From Rossellomorea vietnamensis (GTDB taxonomy: Bacteria > Bacillota > Bacilli > Bacillales > Bacillaceae_B), in assembly GCF_001305855.1 (NCBI RefSeq), contig NZ_LIXZ01000018.1:1-64000 (forward strand): DNA of 64,000 nucleotides. Reading direction: 5' to 3'. The position numbers were made by a program, and so were the translations under genes. Positions 8,340 to 17,434 of the stretch are shown one piece after another. Under the pieces are notes generated by a model. It was not told the DNA's origin. It did not search any database and saw nothing but the letters and a program-made list of their open reading frames with translations. Position 1 is the first letter of the stretch. The number at the start of each line of letters is the position of its first letter.

Positions 8340-8364
8340 ATACCCACTTAAACAAATGATAAAC
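8340..8364 (-). promoter_or_regulatory. Sigma-B-like promoter of sda
   Basis: Read on the minus strand: GTTTAT (8364-8359), 13 bases, GGGTAT (8345-8340). The -10 element is a perfect sigma-B match and the -35 differs at one base. It ends 38 bases before the sda start codon. Confidence 0.55.
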
Positions 8365-8667
8365 CTCTATTTACATTAGAATAAAATCTTTTTTTAGTTC
8401 GAAACTCACCTTATTCCCATGTTATTATTGAAATTTTTTAAAATTTTAGTAAAATAAGAAACGTACTGAAAGATAGCGCTTTCTTTTTTGTATTCATGAT
8501 TACCTGCATTTTATTAAAATTTTATGTTTCACCCATCCATCCTTCGGGAAAACCAACTGAGGAATACATAATCTTCCTTGCCGCAACTTTCTATGGACAA
8601 ATTTATATGTATGCATTAAAATGAATAATGTTTCATTTTCCGTTACAACTACATCTGAGGTGAATTT
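8365..8667. other. AT-rich intergenic region between divergent genes
   Basis: This stretch is very AT-rich and has no convincing gene. A short hairpin GAAAG-ATAGCG-CTTTC with a T run at about 8468-8490 could be a small terminator. The promoter of the YjiH-type gene must lie here but no clear consensus was seen. Confidence 0.4.
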
Positions 8668-10029
8668 ATGAATCAGCAACATCGCTTTACACTAACAAGT
8701 CATTTTCGATTTATCATCCCTTCCTTATTGGGAGTTTTCTTATTTATGATACCGGTTCCGGGTAAAGACGGAATTACGATACCGATTGCGGTCCTATCCG
8801 GGCTTCTTCAGGATTGGATCGGAAGCTATGTACCAGCCATTATGACAGGTTTAATCCTCCTGACGGTCATCGGGACGTTCATTACAAAGCTCGCACATCC
8901 AGATTTTATTGAAAAATCACCATTTTTCTCCAGTCTATTCGATGTTCGGCCTGTATGGGCCGTTGTCAGAGTAGTCGGCGCCGTCTTTGCCGTTATGACT
9001 CTATTTAAATTGGGACCTGAATGGGTCTGGTCAGATGCAACAGGGGGACTTCTATTAAACCCCGACGGACTCCTTACCATTCTCTTTTCTGTCTTTCTAT
9101 TTGCAGGGCTTTTCCTGCCACTATTATTGAATTTCGGATTACTGGAATTATTCGGGGCACTTTTAACGAAAATCATGCGACCCGTATTCGGCCTTCCGGG
9201 TCGTTCTTCCATTGACTGCTTAGCATCTTGGCTAGGAGACGGAACGATCGGCGTGTTATTGACAAGTAAGCAGTACGAAGATGGATACTATACGAAGAAG
9301 GAAGCAGCGGTCATCGGGACAACCTTCTCTGTCGTTTCCATCACCTTCTGTCTCGTGGTCATTTCACAGGTGAACCTTGGAGAATACTTCATCCCGTTCT
9401 ATCTCACGGTAGCGGCGTCTGGGCTTCTCGCAGCGATTATCCTGCCTCGGATCCCGCCTTTATCCCGCAAGCCTGACACGTACTTCAATGGTCAGGAAGG
9501 GAAGGACACGATGGAAGTGATTCCTGAAGGATACAGCCGTGTCGGATATGGTTACGAGCAGGCTCTTGTACAGGCGAAAAACAACAACAGTGCATCCAAG
9601 TTCTTCACAGATGGAATGAAAAATGTGCTGGATATGTGGATGGGTGTGGCACCGATTGTCATGGCGATTGGGACAACAGCCCTGATTGTTGCGGAGAATA
9701 CGAAGTTCTTTGAATACATTGGTATGCCGCTTATTCCGATCCTGGAGCTACTGCAAATCCCGGAAGCAACGGAAGCTTCTCGCTCCATCCTTGTCGGATT
9801 TGCTGATATGTTCCTGCCGGCCATCTTCGGATCCGGTATCGAAAGTGAGCTGACGCGTTTTGTCATCGCCTGCCTATCGGTCACACAATTGATCTACATG
9901 TCAGAAGTTGGCGGACTGCTCCTTGGTTCCAAGATCCCGGTCGATTTCAAGGATCTCGTCATCATCTTCCTGCAGCGTACATTCTTGACATTACTTGTGA
10001 TTGTAGCGATTGCTCATATGATCTTTTAA
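8668..10029 (+). CDS. YjiH-family membrane protein (nucleoside-recognition Gate domain)
   Basis: A 453-residue integral membrane protein with about 10-11 hydrophobic segments. It begins FRFIIPSLLGVFLFMIPVP and contains ADMFLPAIFGSGIESELTRF and YMSEVGGLLLGS, as in YjiH-type proteins that carry the Gate (nucleoside recognition) domain. The transported substrate and the role are unknown. The start at 8668 is preceded by a modest GAGGTG. It stands alone between its own promoter region and a strong terminator. Confidence 0.7.
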   Translation: MNQQHRFTLTSHFRFIIPSLLGVFLFMIPVPGKDGITIPIAVLSGLLQDWIGSYVPAIMTGLILLTVIGTFITKLAHPDFIEKSPFFSSLFDVRPVWAVVRVVGAVFAVMTLFKLGPEWVWSDATGGLLLNPDGLLTILFSVFLFAGLFLPLLLNFGLLELFGALLTKIMRPVFGLPGRSSIDCLASWLGDGTIGVLLTSKQYEDGYYTKKEAAVIGTTFSVVSITFCLVVISQVNLGEYFIPFYLTVAASGLLAAIILPRIPPLSRKPDTYFNGQEGKDTMEVIPEGYSRVGYGYEQALVQAKNNNSASKFFTDGMKNVLDMWMGVAPIVMAIGTTALIVAENTKFFEYIGMPLIPILELLQIPEATEASRSILVGFADMFLPAIFGSGIESELTRFVIACLSVTQLIYMSEVGGLLLGSKIPVDFKDLVIIFLQRTFLTLLVIVAIAHMIF

Positions 10030-10037
10030 GCAATAGG

Positions 10038-10072
10038 AAACCCCAGGTTCGGATTCGAACCTGGGGTTTTTT
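10038..10072. terminator. Bidirectional terminator
   Basis: AAACCCCAGGTTC and GAACCTGGGGTTT form a 13-bp perfect stem, followed by T on the plus strand and preceded by A. It separates the convergent YjiH-type and kinase genes. Confidence 0.9.
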
Positions 10073-10082
10073 GATTGAAGTG

Positions 10083-11348
10083 TTAACTATTTTGATCCAC
10101 GGGAAACGTGACTTCCACTTTCGTACCTTTATTCACCTGTGAATCAATCTGAAGGGATCCTTTATGGTCTTCGATGATTTTTTGACTGATCGTAAGTCCG
10201 AGTCCCATACCCTTTTCCTTCAGGGTGAAGAACGGCTCCCCGAGTCGCTTCAATCTTTCGGGAGGGATACCGGTTCCCTCATCCTCGATGATGATATGAA
10301 CAGACTCATTCCTTATTTTCCAGTCGACATCGATTTCCCCTTCATCCATGGACTCAATGGCATTTTTAATAATATTGATAAAGACTTGTATGCATTGATT
10401 CTTATCCCCGAACACATGAATCGGGGAGGATGGAAGCTGGATATTCAATGTGATGCCTTTAAGAAGGGCTTCATGCTCCATAACCTTGGCGACATACCTC
10501 AGGACGTCACTCATATCAAATGGCTGATATTCCCTCATTTGGGGCTTGGATAAAATAAGCAGCTCACCAACGATTTGATTGATCCTGTCCATTTCAGAAG
10601 ACATGACTTTAAGGTAGTGGCCGGATACATGCTCGTTTTCTTCCAACAGTTGAATGAAGCCTTTGATGCTTGTGAGGGGGTTTCTGATTTCATGTGCGAT
10701 CCCTGCCGCAAGTTCCCCCACAACGGATAGCTTCTCTTTCCGTAACAGCATTTCTTCTGCGATCTTTTGCTGGGAAATATCCCTGCCGATGATGACCAGT
10801 CCCTTTCGTTCATGATTCGAATGAAATAAAGGGACTTTAATGACGTCAAAGGTTTTGAACTCTCCGTTCGGAAGATAAAACCCTTCTTCACATCGTGTGA
10901 CTTGCTCTGCCTTCCATGACTCCTCATCAGAATCGATGCAATAGTCAAAGGCGTCTTTAAAGAATGGGACCAGTTTGCCCAGCTCCCTATCCGTCTTGCC
11001 GACATAATCAATGTCCTCAAGATTATACAGCTTCCGCCCAAACTGATTCACCTTCAACCAGCGACCTTCCCCATCTTTGAAACAGACAAAATCGGGTAGG
11101 GAATGAAGAAGGGTCGAGAGCTGATTTTCTTCTTCCAACAGCTTTTGGTGCCGCCTCATGAACCGGTTCCCCTTTTTTAATAGGATGAGGAGGACCCCCA
11201 CTAAGGCGCACATGAGAAGAAGTGAAGCGAGGGCGTCCCATGGTGAATCAAGTATGAGTATGACGATGACCTGTAATAGGGAAAGAGCCATTAACATTAT
11301 GATAAACCTGTGGAATGTCCGTTCCTTGCTATTCATTTTCTCTGCCAT
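10083..11348 (-). CDS. PAS-domain sensor histidine kinase of sporulation-kinase type
   Basis: A 421-residue membrane sensor. Two transmembrane helices lie at residues 13-33 and 38-57 with almost no loop between them, then a single PAS domain (about 75-195) and a HisKA/HATPase core. The H-box GELAAGIAHEIRNPLTSIKG has phospho-accepting His219 and is the form seen in KinA/KinC/KinE-type kinases. The N-box (NIIKNAIESM), G1 (DEGTGIP) and G2 (GMGLGL) boxes are intact. No response regulator is adjacent, so it is an orphan kinase that could feed Spo0F/Spo0A; this is inferred. Its nearness to sda is suggestive only. Confidence 0.85.
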   Translation of the reverse strand: MAEKMNSKERTFHRFIIMLMALSLLQVIVILILDSPWDALASLLLMCALVGVLLILLKKGNRFMRRHQKLLEEENQLSTLLHSLPDFVCFKDGEGRWLKVNQFGRKLYNLEDIDYVGKTDRELGKLVPFFKDAFDYCIDSDEESWKAEQVTRCEEGFYLPNGEFKTFDVIKVPLFHSNHERKGLVIIGRDISQQKIAEEMLLRKEKLSVVGELAAGIAHEIRNPLTSIKGFIQLLEENEHVSGHYLKVMSSEMDRINQIVGELLILSKPQMREYQPFDMSDVLRYVAKVMEHEALLKGITLNIQLPSSPIHVFGDKNQCIQVFINIIKNAIESMDEGEIDVDWKIRNESVHIIIEDEGTGIPPERLKRLGEPFFTLKEKGMGLGLTISQKIIEDHKGSLQIDSQVNKGTKVEVTFPVDQNS

Positions 11349-11553
11349 CTAAGTACCAGCCTCACTCTTACTTTCATATTTTTGGGTTTTTGGCTTATAT
11401 AGTTCATATGTACCACCAAGCGATTTATAAGAAACCTTTCATTATCACTGTTTTGAACTGTTTCTGTTGGATTTCTTTTTTCTGTTAATTGAAGTATATC
11501 ATGTCCCCTTCTACAAATGTCATTTTTTGTCGCTTTATATATTTTAAGGAACG

Positions 11554-11583
11554 CAAAAAAATCCCCCTGACCTGCAGAGGGAT
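11554..11583 (-). terminator. Terminator of kbl-tdh
   Basis: On the minus strand ATCCCTCTG pairs with CAGGGGGAT and is followed by seven T. Confidence 0.8.
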
Positions 11584-11591
11584 CCTTCCAC

Positions 11592-12533
11592 TTACTTCGT
11601 TTTCAGTTTATCAAGCATATCCGATGTCATTTTGGCTAAATCGTATTCCACTTTAAAACCCCATTCGTTCGTGGCTGCACTGGAATCGATGGCGTTTGGC
11701 CAGCTTTCGGCAATACTTTGGCGAACAGAATCGACGTTATAATTCAGTTTAAAATCCGGCTGGTGGACACGGATCGCTCCGGCAATGTCTTCAGGCGCCA
11801 CGCTCATGGCTGACACATTGAAGGAATTGCGATGCTCAAGCTTTGAACCGTCTGCTTCCATCAGGTCGATGATGGCATTCAGGGCATCCGGCATATACAT
11901 CATATCCATGTAAGTGCCTTCCCCGATATAAGAAGTGTACTCATTATTCTTGATTGCCTCATAGTAGATTTCTACAGCATAGTCCGTCGTTCCACCGCCT
12001 GGGAGGGTTTCATATGAAATAAGTCCAGGGAAACGCAACCCCCTGGTGTCCACTCCAAATTTCGTGAAGTAGTAATCTGAAAGAAGCTCCCCGGATACTT
12101 TGTTTACTCCGTACATGGTCGTAGGGCGCATGATCGTATCCTGCGGTGTTGAATCCTTCGGTGTGGATGGGCCGAATGCTCCGATGGAACTTGGTGTGAA
12201 GAATTGGCATCCTAATTCTCTTGATGTCTCAAGGGCATTCACAAGTCCGCCCATATTCAGGTTCCAAGCGAGAAGCGGTTTCGCTTCTGCTGTGGCAGAT
12301 AATAGAGCGGCTAAGTGAATGATCGTATCCACGTTATGGGTCTTGGCAATGTCGAACATTTTTTCTGCATTCGTTACGTCAAGCTGCTCGAAAGGACCGT
12401 TCTTTACGACCGGACTATCCGTTTCACGAATATCCGTTGCGATGACGTTATCCGAACCGTATACTTCACGCATTTTATTGGTGAGCTCAGATCCGATCTG
12501 TCCAAGGGCACCCGTTACTAAAATCTTTTTCAT
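11592..12533 (-). CDS. tdh: L-threonine 3-dehydrogenase, epimerase-like (SDR) type
   Basis: A 313-residue extended SDR. The NAD-binding motif TGALGQIG is at residues 7-14, and the catalytic Tyr and Lys are in TTMYGVNK. The SSIGAFGP and [16 protein letters not shown] segments are typical of epimerase-type threonine dehydrogenases. It oxidises L-threonine to 2-amino-3-ketobutyrate with NAD. The next enzyme, kbl, lies 79 bases upstream in the same operon and consumes this unstable product. Together they turn threonine into glycine and acetyl-CoA. Confidence 0.9.
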   Translation of the reverse strand: MKKILVTGALGQIGSELTNKMREVYGSDNVIATDIRETDSPVVKNGPFEQLDVTNAEKMFDIAKTHNVDTIIHLAALLSATAEAKPLLAWNLNMGGLVNALETSRELGCQFFTPSSIGAFGPSTPKDSTPQDTIMRPTTMYGVNKVSGELLSDYYFTKFGVDTRGLRFPGLISYETLPGGGTTDYAVEIYYEAIKNNEYTSYIGEGTYMDMMYMPDALNAIIDLMEADGSKLEHRNSFNVSAMSVAPEDIAGAIRVHQPDFKLNYNVDSVRQSIAESWPNAIDSSAATNEWGFKVEYDLAKMTSDMLDKLKTK

Positions 12534-12612
12534 CGTCTTTCCTCCTGCATTTACCTTTGGTGATATCGTATAAAGACAGGGCCGACTAAGTGCCGGTCCC
12601 TATGCTGTTTCT

Positions 12613-13803
12613 TTAAATGATGCCCATTTCTTTGCCGACCTTCTCGTACGCAGCAACCGCCTGATCAAGCATTTCCTTCGTATGTGCGGCGGAAGGCATG
12701 TTTCTGACACGGCCTGTGCCTCTTGGTACGGTTGGGAACACGATGGATTTCGCATAAACCCCTTCCTCATACAGGCGCTTACTGAAGTTCTGTGTTGCCT
12801 GCTCTTCGCCGATGATCACAGGTGTGATTGGTGTCTCACTGTTTCCAATGTCAAATCCAAGCTTCGTCAGTTCTTCCTTCAGATAACGGCTGTTTTCCCA
12901 CATATTATCCTGAAGCTCAGTCGAATTCATGATGAGATCAAGGGCTTCCGTACAAGCTGTTACATCTGCCGGTGTCAAGGATGTGGAGAATAAGAATGGA
13001 CGGGAACGGACTTTCAACCAATCAATCAGGTTTTGAGTTCCAGCTACATATCCGCCGACTACCCCGATGGCTTTTGATAACGTACCCATTTGGAAGTCAA
13101 CTTTATCAGACAAACCAAAGTGTTTGACCGTACCTGCACCTTTACCAAGGACACCTGAACCGTGGGCATCGTCTACATATGTCATGATATCGAATTCTTC
13201 TGCGATTTCGACGATTTCAGGAAGCTTACACACATCTCCGTCCATCGAGAATACACCATCCGTGATGATCATGATTTTGTTGTATTGACCAGATTCCTTC
13301 GCCTCTTTCGCTTTTGCACGAAGATCTTCCATATCGGAGTGACCAAAACGGATGATCTTGGCTTTTGACAGACGGCATCCGTCAATGATGGATGCGTGAT
13401 TCAGTTCATCTGAAAGGATGGCGTCATTCTTATCCATCACGGCTGAGATGGCGGCCATATTGCAGTTGAATCCTGATTGGTACGCAATCGCCGCCTCTGT
13501 CCCTTTAAATTCCGCAAGCTTTTCCTCAAGCTTCACATGAAGATCAAGCGTCCCATTGATCGTACGGACAGCTCCTGCTCCAACACCGTATTCCTTCACC
13601 GCTTCGATCGCTACCTTTTTCAGGCGTTCATCTGTGGCGAGTCCCAGATAGTTATTTGAAGATAAGTTCACGAGTTTTTTCCCGTTAATGGTGATCACCG
13701 GTCCATTAGCACCCTGCAATGGATCGATTTCATTATACAAACCGCGTGATTTTAAGTCTTCAAGGTTTTCTTGTAGAAAGAGATCTAATGTCTTGCTTGT
13801 CAT
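12613..13803 (-). CDS. kbl: Glycine C-acetyltransferase (2-amino-3-ketobutyrate CoA ligase)
   Basis: A 396-residue alpha-oxoamine synthase, PLP-dependent, of family length. The cofactor Lys is Lys244 in MGTLSKAIG; the PLP-contact Asp is in DDAHGSG near 211; the SNNYLGL and [11 protein letters not shown] motifs near the N-terminus are intact. It cleaves 2-amino-3-ketobutyrate with CoA to glycine and acetyl-CoA. BioF is the closest alternative, but pairing with tdh settles the assignment. AGGAGGACG precedes the ATG. No T-box or other leader RNA was recognised in the 260 bases upstream. Confidence 0.92.
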   Translation of the reverse strand: MTSKTLDLFLQENLEDLKSRGLYNEIDPLQGANGPVITINGKKLVNLSSNNYLGLATDERLKKVAIEAVKEYGVGAGAVRTINGTLDLHVKLEEKLAEFKGTEAAIAYQSGFNCNMAAISAVMDKNDAILSDELNHASIIDGCRLSKAKIIRFGHSDMEDLRAKAKEAKESGQYNKIMIITDGVFSMDGDVCKLPEIVEIAEEFDIMTYVDDAHGSGVLGKGAGTVKHFGLSDKVDFQMGTLSKAIGVVGGYVAGTQNLIDWLKVRSRPFLFSTSLTPADVTACTEALDLIMNSTELQDNMWENSRYLKEELTKLGFDIGNSETPITPVIIGEEQATQNFSKRLYEEGVYAKSIVFPTVPRGTGRVRNMPSAAHTKEMLDQAVAAYEKVGKEMGII

Positions 13804-14029
13804 ATTCTCGTCCTCCTGTTATGTAAGCGTTTTAAAAACAAATGTCCACTCCAAAAATACAATATTTATCCGTTGGTTCTTTGTGTTTTCTAAGGATTGT
13901 TCTCTTTTTTAGTTTAACATGTTTTTTTGTGATGGACAAAAAATATCTTCAGATTTCGGTTTTATGTTAGTGTTCCCTGAATGGTTGGAAAACTTCAGGT
14001 TTTTTAGTAAGGAAGTGGTGGTTGAGAAT

Positions 14030-14061
14030 AAAAAATGAACAAAAGCGGTCACTTTTGTTCA
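14030..14061 (-). terminator. Terminator of the PatB/MalY gene
   Basis: On the minus strand ATGAACAAAAG and CTTTTGTTCAT form an 11-bp stem followed by TTTTTATT. Confidence 0.85.
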
Positions 14062-14071
14062 TCTTGGTTGG

Positions 14072-15250
14072 TTATTTAAGCATTTTGCCTTGGACACGGT
14101 GTTCGAGTATGGCTTCGTTCATTCTTCTTAGTGCCAGATCGACCCGTTCTTTGGGGCAGGCGATGTTCATTCGGACGAAGGGTTGGCCGCTTTCTCCGAA
14201 TTTGAAACCTTCGTCGAATTTGACTCGGGCTTTTTCCAGGAAGAATCTGCATAGTTCTTCCCCTTTCATTTCGAGACCGGTGCAGTCGATCCAGATCAGA
14301 TGAGTGGCCTGTGGCTGGATGGCCCTAAGCTCCGGCAAATGCTGCCCTAGATAGTTCTCTACATACTGTTTATTCTCTTCCAACACCATTAGGAGCTCCT
14401 TCAGCCACGGTTCCCCTTCCTCATAAGCCGCGATGGTGCCTTCAATCCCAAACACATTCGGCCGCATCAGTCCAAAGCCTGTGAGCTTGGCCTGATACTT
14501 CTCCCTTACAGTTTCATTCGGAATTAGTAGAATGGAGGTTTGCAGTCCTGCTATGTTAAACGTTTTACTTGGAGCAGCACATAGGACGCTTCTCTCCAAC
14601 AAACTTTCATCCCCTTTAAAGAGAGGGATATGTTCATACCCTTCATACACTAAGTCTCCATGCATTTCGTCAGAGATGATCCATAAATCGTGACGTTTGG
14701 CGATATCACCGATTTTCCTCAGTTCCTCTTTCGTCCACACCCGCCCAACAGGATTATGGGGGCTGCAGAGAATAAGGATCTTGGTTCTGGACCCGCTCGC
14801 TTTCTCTTCCAGATCCTCGAAATCAATGGAATAGACGCCGTCTTTATAGAGTAATGTATTTTTCATCACTGAACAGCCGTGATTCTCAATCGTGCTATAG
14901 AAAGGATAATAAACCGGATCCTGAATGATGACCCCGTCCCCAGGTTCTGTCAACACGGACAGAACCACATTGATGCCAGGGATGATCCCCGGACTGAAGC
15001 TGATCCATTCTTTCTTTATATCCATTTGGAAGCGCCTTTTCCACCATGACATAATGGACGCAAAGTATCGATCGCTAAACGTCGTATAGCCGTATATGCC
15101 GTGTCGTGCCTTCTTGTTCAGTGCTTCCACAATGGCAGAAGAAACTTTGAAGTCCATGTCGGCTATACACATAGGGATCACATCCCCGTCAGGAAATGAC
15201 CATTTAACGGAGTGCGTATTCGTTCTCTCGATGCAATCATTCCAATTCAT
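14072..15250 (-). CDS. PatB/MalY-family cystathionine beta-lyase (C-S lyase)
   Basis: The start chosen is ATG 15250, eight bases after GAGAGGGG; an in-frame ATG six codons earlier lacks a good site. The product of 392 residues is a fold-type I PLP enzyme. Family marks are IPMCIADMDF and HGIYGYT at the N-terminus, CSPHNPVGRVW, SDEMHGDL, and the PLP lysine in APSKTFNIAGLQ. Members cleave cystathionine or other cysteine conjugates to pyruvate, ammonia and a thiol. It is a single gene; the physiological substrate is not evident. Confidence 0.88.
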   Translation of the reverse strand: MNWNDCIERTNTHSVKWSFPDGDVIPMCIADMDFKVSSAIVEALNKKARHGIYGYTTFSDRYFASIMSWWKRRFQMDIKKEWISFSPGIIPGINVVLSVLTEPGDGVIIQDPVYYPFYSTIENHGCSVMKNTLLYKDGVYSIDFEDLEEKASGSRTKILILCSPHNPVGRVWTKEELRKIGDIAKRHDLWIISDEMHGDLVYEGYEHIPLFKGDESLLERSVLCAAPSKTFNIAGLQTSILLIPNETVREKYQAKLTGFGLMRPNVFGIEGTIAAYEEGEPWLKELLMVLEENKQYVENYLGQHLPELRAIQPQATHLIWIDCTGLEMKGEELCRFFLEKARVKFDEGFKFGESGQPFVRMNIACPKERVDLALRRMNEAILEHRVQGKMLK

Positions 15251-15339
15251 ATCCAATGCCCCTCTCAAATCTATCTTTCTTTACTTTATACTAGATTGGG
15301 GTCCGGGTGAATACCTGAAAGATAAATAGGAATTTCCCC

Positions 15340-16026
15340 TTATTTCTCCACCTTTTCTTTACGATTCACATGCTTCAATCCTTCCCGGACACTTAATGAA
15401 GCCAGCTCCTCTGAAGCAATGAAGTCCTTCACCGCTTCGGGATTCGTTTTTGAATACTCCCTCAGGGCCCAGCCGATGGCCTTCTGGATAAAGAATTCCT
15501 TCGATTGACGATGCATGCCGATATACCTGAATAGGCGTGCCTCATCGGTTTCCGTCTTATATTTTAATTGATGGAGGATGGCGATGCGGTTTAACCACAT
15601 ATTATCTGAGTGAATCCATTTCTCTAAGTATGTGTCAGCTTCTTCTTTTTGATAGATTTTCCCGACATGATTGGAAGCGATATGATCAATCGTGTCCCAC
15701 CAGGATTTCGTTACGATCATTTCTTCCAAAAGGGGAAGATGCTCTTTAGTTAAGTACCTTGATTGTTTATCGATCAGCCCTAGAGCGACGTATTGACATT
15801 CACGCTGAGGTTCCGACCAGAGAGAACGAACAATATCAGGAAATTCTTCATTGTCTGGTTTCCCGTTCTCCTTCAGAAAATCCCGGAGCAAGAGAGTGCG
15901 CTCCGGTGTCCTGATGCCAAAGAACTCAAACTGATTTCTCATATAGGCTTCCATCGCTTCCCGGTTATCACTGTTTTGATGATCTTTCAAACGGGCAATC
16001 AGTTTAACAGCATACTCATGACTCAT
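15340..16026 (-). CDS. DNA alkylation repair protein, AlkD-type HEAT-repeat glycosylase
   Basis: The start is ATG 16026, where AAGGAGGAG lies nine bases upstream; an upstream extension has no ribosome binding site. The 228-residue product is an AlkD/AlkC-type protein built of HEAT-like helical repeats. Typical motifs are YMRNQFEFFGIRTPER, the WWDTIDHIASN segment with the active-site tryptophan and aspartate, NMWLNRIAILHQL, and FFIQKAIGWALREYSKTNP. The family excises alkylated bases such as 3- and 7-methylpurines. The start overlaps the end of a Cys-rich small gene, so the two are translationally coupled. Confidence 0.88.
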   Translation of the reverse strand: MSHEYAVKLIARLKDHQNSDNREAMEAYMRNQFEFFGIRTPERTLLLRDFLKENGKPDNEEFPDIVRSLWSEPQRECQYVALGLIDKQSRYLTKEHLPLLEEMIVTKSWWDTIDHIASNHVGKIYQKEEADTYLEKWIHSDNMWLNRIAILHQLKYKTETDEARLFRYIGMHRQSKEFFIQKAIGWALREYSKTNPEAVKDFIASEELASLSVREGLKHVNRKEKVEK

Positions 16027-16165
16027 GTAAAGTCTCCTCCTTATGACGTTCTTCACATTCAAAACAGCAGCTCTTTCCGTCCCCGATTTGAACACCGTTA
16101 AAGAAACCGTCCAAACAAAAGAGGGGCTCTTGACAGAGATAACAATAGTCTACAAGCTCTTTCAT
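16016..16165 (-). CDS. Cys-rich microprotein coupled to alkD
   Basis: A 49-residue reading frame with two Cys pairs (CYLCQEPLFC and CCFECEERH), arranged like a small zinc-binding knuckle. GGAATGGGTGGGA precedes the ATG at 16165. The frame contains the ribosome binding site of alkD and ends 11 bases inside alkD in another phase (stop at 16018-16016), which is a classic coupling arrangement. No known family is recognised. A zinc-ribbon role, perhaps in nucleic-acid binding alongside the glycosylase, is only inference. Confidence 0.6.
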   Translation of the reverse strand: MKELVDYCYLCQEPLFCLDGFFNGVQIGDGKSCCFECEERHKEETLHES

Positions 16166-16252
16166 ATTCCCACCCATTCCTTCTCACATAATAGATCCCG
16201 ATAATCAAAACTCTCTATCATACTTCTGGATGATCGTTTGAAAAACCTTTTC

Positions 16253-16295
16253 CAAATAAAAAAAAGACAACCCTTAGCTTGCTAAAGGATTGTCT
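16253..16295 (-). terminator. Terminator overlapping the yczE-type stop codon
   Basis: On the minus strand GACAATCCTTTAGC pairs with GCTAAGGGTTGTC and is followed by a long T run. The stop codon of the upstream gene lies inside the stem. Confidence 0.85.
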
Positions 16296-16918
16296 CGTTT
16301 TGTCATCTGTCTTGCAATGAGAAAGTGTAGCAGCTTTTTGCTTTGAGGCAATGAAAATCCAACGATGGAACCGAGTCCGAGTGCGATGATCACAGTACCG
16401 ATCCCTACAGGACCGCCCAGTAACCACCCGAAGAAGAACACGATGATTTCCATTCCATTCCGTACCCATTGCACTTTCCAACCCGTTTTCTCAACGACCA
16501 GCAGCATGAGACTATCCCGTGGCCCCGCTCCGAGGTCGGCTGATACGTACAGGCCGATTCCGTATCCGATCACCACGATCCCAATGGCAAACACGATGGC
16601 TTCTGCCAGGAAAGATTGTGGATCAGGCAGTAAAAAATTGAATACATCTATGAAAATTCCAATTAACAGCATATTGATAAACGCACCGGCTTTAGGAAAT
16701 GACCTGGTCCCGACACCTGTCACAAACAGGATGATGAAGCCCACAATGATGGACCACGTCCCGATCGTCAGACCAAGCTGCTTGAATAATCCATAGTGAA
16801 ATACATCCCAAGGCCCGATTCCGAGGTCTTTCCCTTTGATCGTCAAGCTGATGCCAAACGACAGGACGAGGAGCCCCACAAAGAAAAACGACCAGCGTAA
16901 ACTCTTTTCTTTATTCAT
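16274..16918 (-). CDS. YczE/YyaS/YitT-family membrane protein
   Basis: A 214-residue protein with five to six transmembrane helices. The N-terminal half repeats a pattern also found in the second half: LTIKGKDLGIGPWDVF and LYVSADLGAGPRDSLML, each a D-x-G-x-GP-x-D motif. This internal duplication is the mark of the YczE/YitT membrane family. Transport or efflux is often suggested for the family but is not established. The last codons form part of the terminator stem. It is monocistronic. Confidence 0.8.
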   Translation of the reverse strand: MNKEKSLRWSFFFVGLLVLSFGISLTIKGKDLGIGPWDVFHYGLFKQLGLTIGTWSIIVGFIILFVTGVGTRSFPKAGAFINMLLIGIFIDVFNFLLPDPQSFLAEAIVFAIGIVVIGYGIGLYVSADLGAGPRDSLMLLVVEKTGWKVQWVRNGMEIIVFFFGWLLGGPVGIGTVIIALGLGSIVGFSLPQSKKLLHFLIARQMTKRDNPLAS

Positions 16919-17066
16919 GAAAATCCCTTCCTACACCATAGTCATTTCATTTATTACCCGGATAACTGTATCACAGAATGCCGGACAAAAAAATTTCATA
17001 AAACCTATGGGGTTGGTGGGGATAAATCAGCCGGATTCATGACATGAAAAAGATATAAGCTACCCA

Positions 17067-17429
17067 CTACTCTTCAATAAACTCAATGATTTCGCCATCA
17101 GGACCTAAGAAAAAAGCCACTTTCCAGCCATTTTCAAGAAGAAGGGGGCCTTCCACAGGCAGTAAACCCTTATACTTTACGAATTCAACTTCCTTTTCCA
17201 GATCGTCTGCTGCCAATGCTAAATGGAGAAACGTACGCTTCATTCCGTCATCCTCTCCAGGTTCCTCTATGAGCTCCAACCGGCAATCTCCCTTTTTCAA
17301 AAACAGGATGTTCTCACTTCCCCACTTAAAAACCATTTCTTTTTCAAATCCAAAATGGGACTGATAGAACTCCTTCGATCTCTCCAAGTCCTTCACATTC
17401 ATCCCAATATGATGAAGTCTCATACTCAT
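17067..17429 (-). CDS. VOC-family (glyoxalase/bleomycin resistance fold) protein
   Basis: A 120-residue single VOC module pair: MRLHHIGMNVKDLERSKEFY at the start and the second beta-alpha-beta unit ending PDGEIIEFIEE. His (HHIG) and Glu (LELIEE, IEFIEE) at the usual metal positions are present. Substrate unknown; such proteins may be dioxygenases, isomerases or binders. It starts five bases after the QueA-like gene, so it is the last member of that operon. Confidence 0.85.
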   Translation of the reverse strand: MSMRLHHIGMNVKDLERSKEFYQSHFGFEKEMVFKWGSENILFLKKGDCRLELIEEPGEDDGMKRTFLHLALAADDLEKEVEFVKYKGLLPVEGPLLLENGWKVAFFLGPDGEIIEFIEE

Positions 17430-17434
17430 TCTCC

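Noticed and set aside
10038-10072. GGTTCGAATCC-like sequence resembling a tRNA T-arm
   Set aside because: It is the symmetrical stem of a terminator between convergent genes; no acceptor, D or anticodon arm is present around it.
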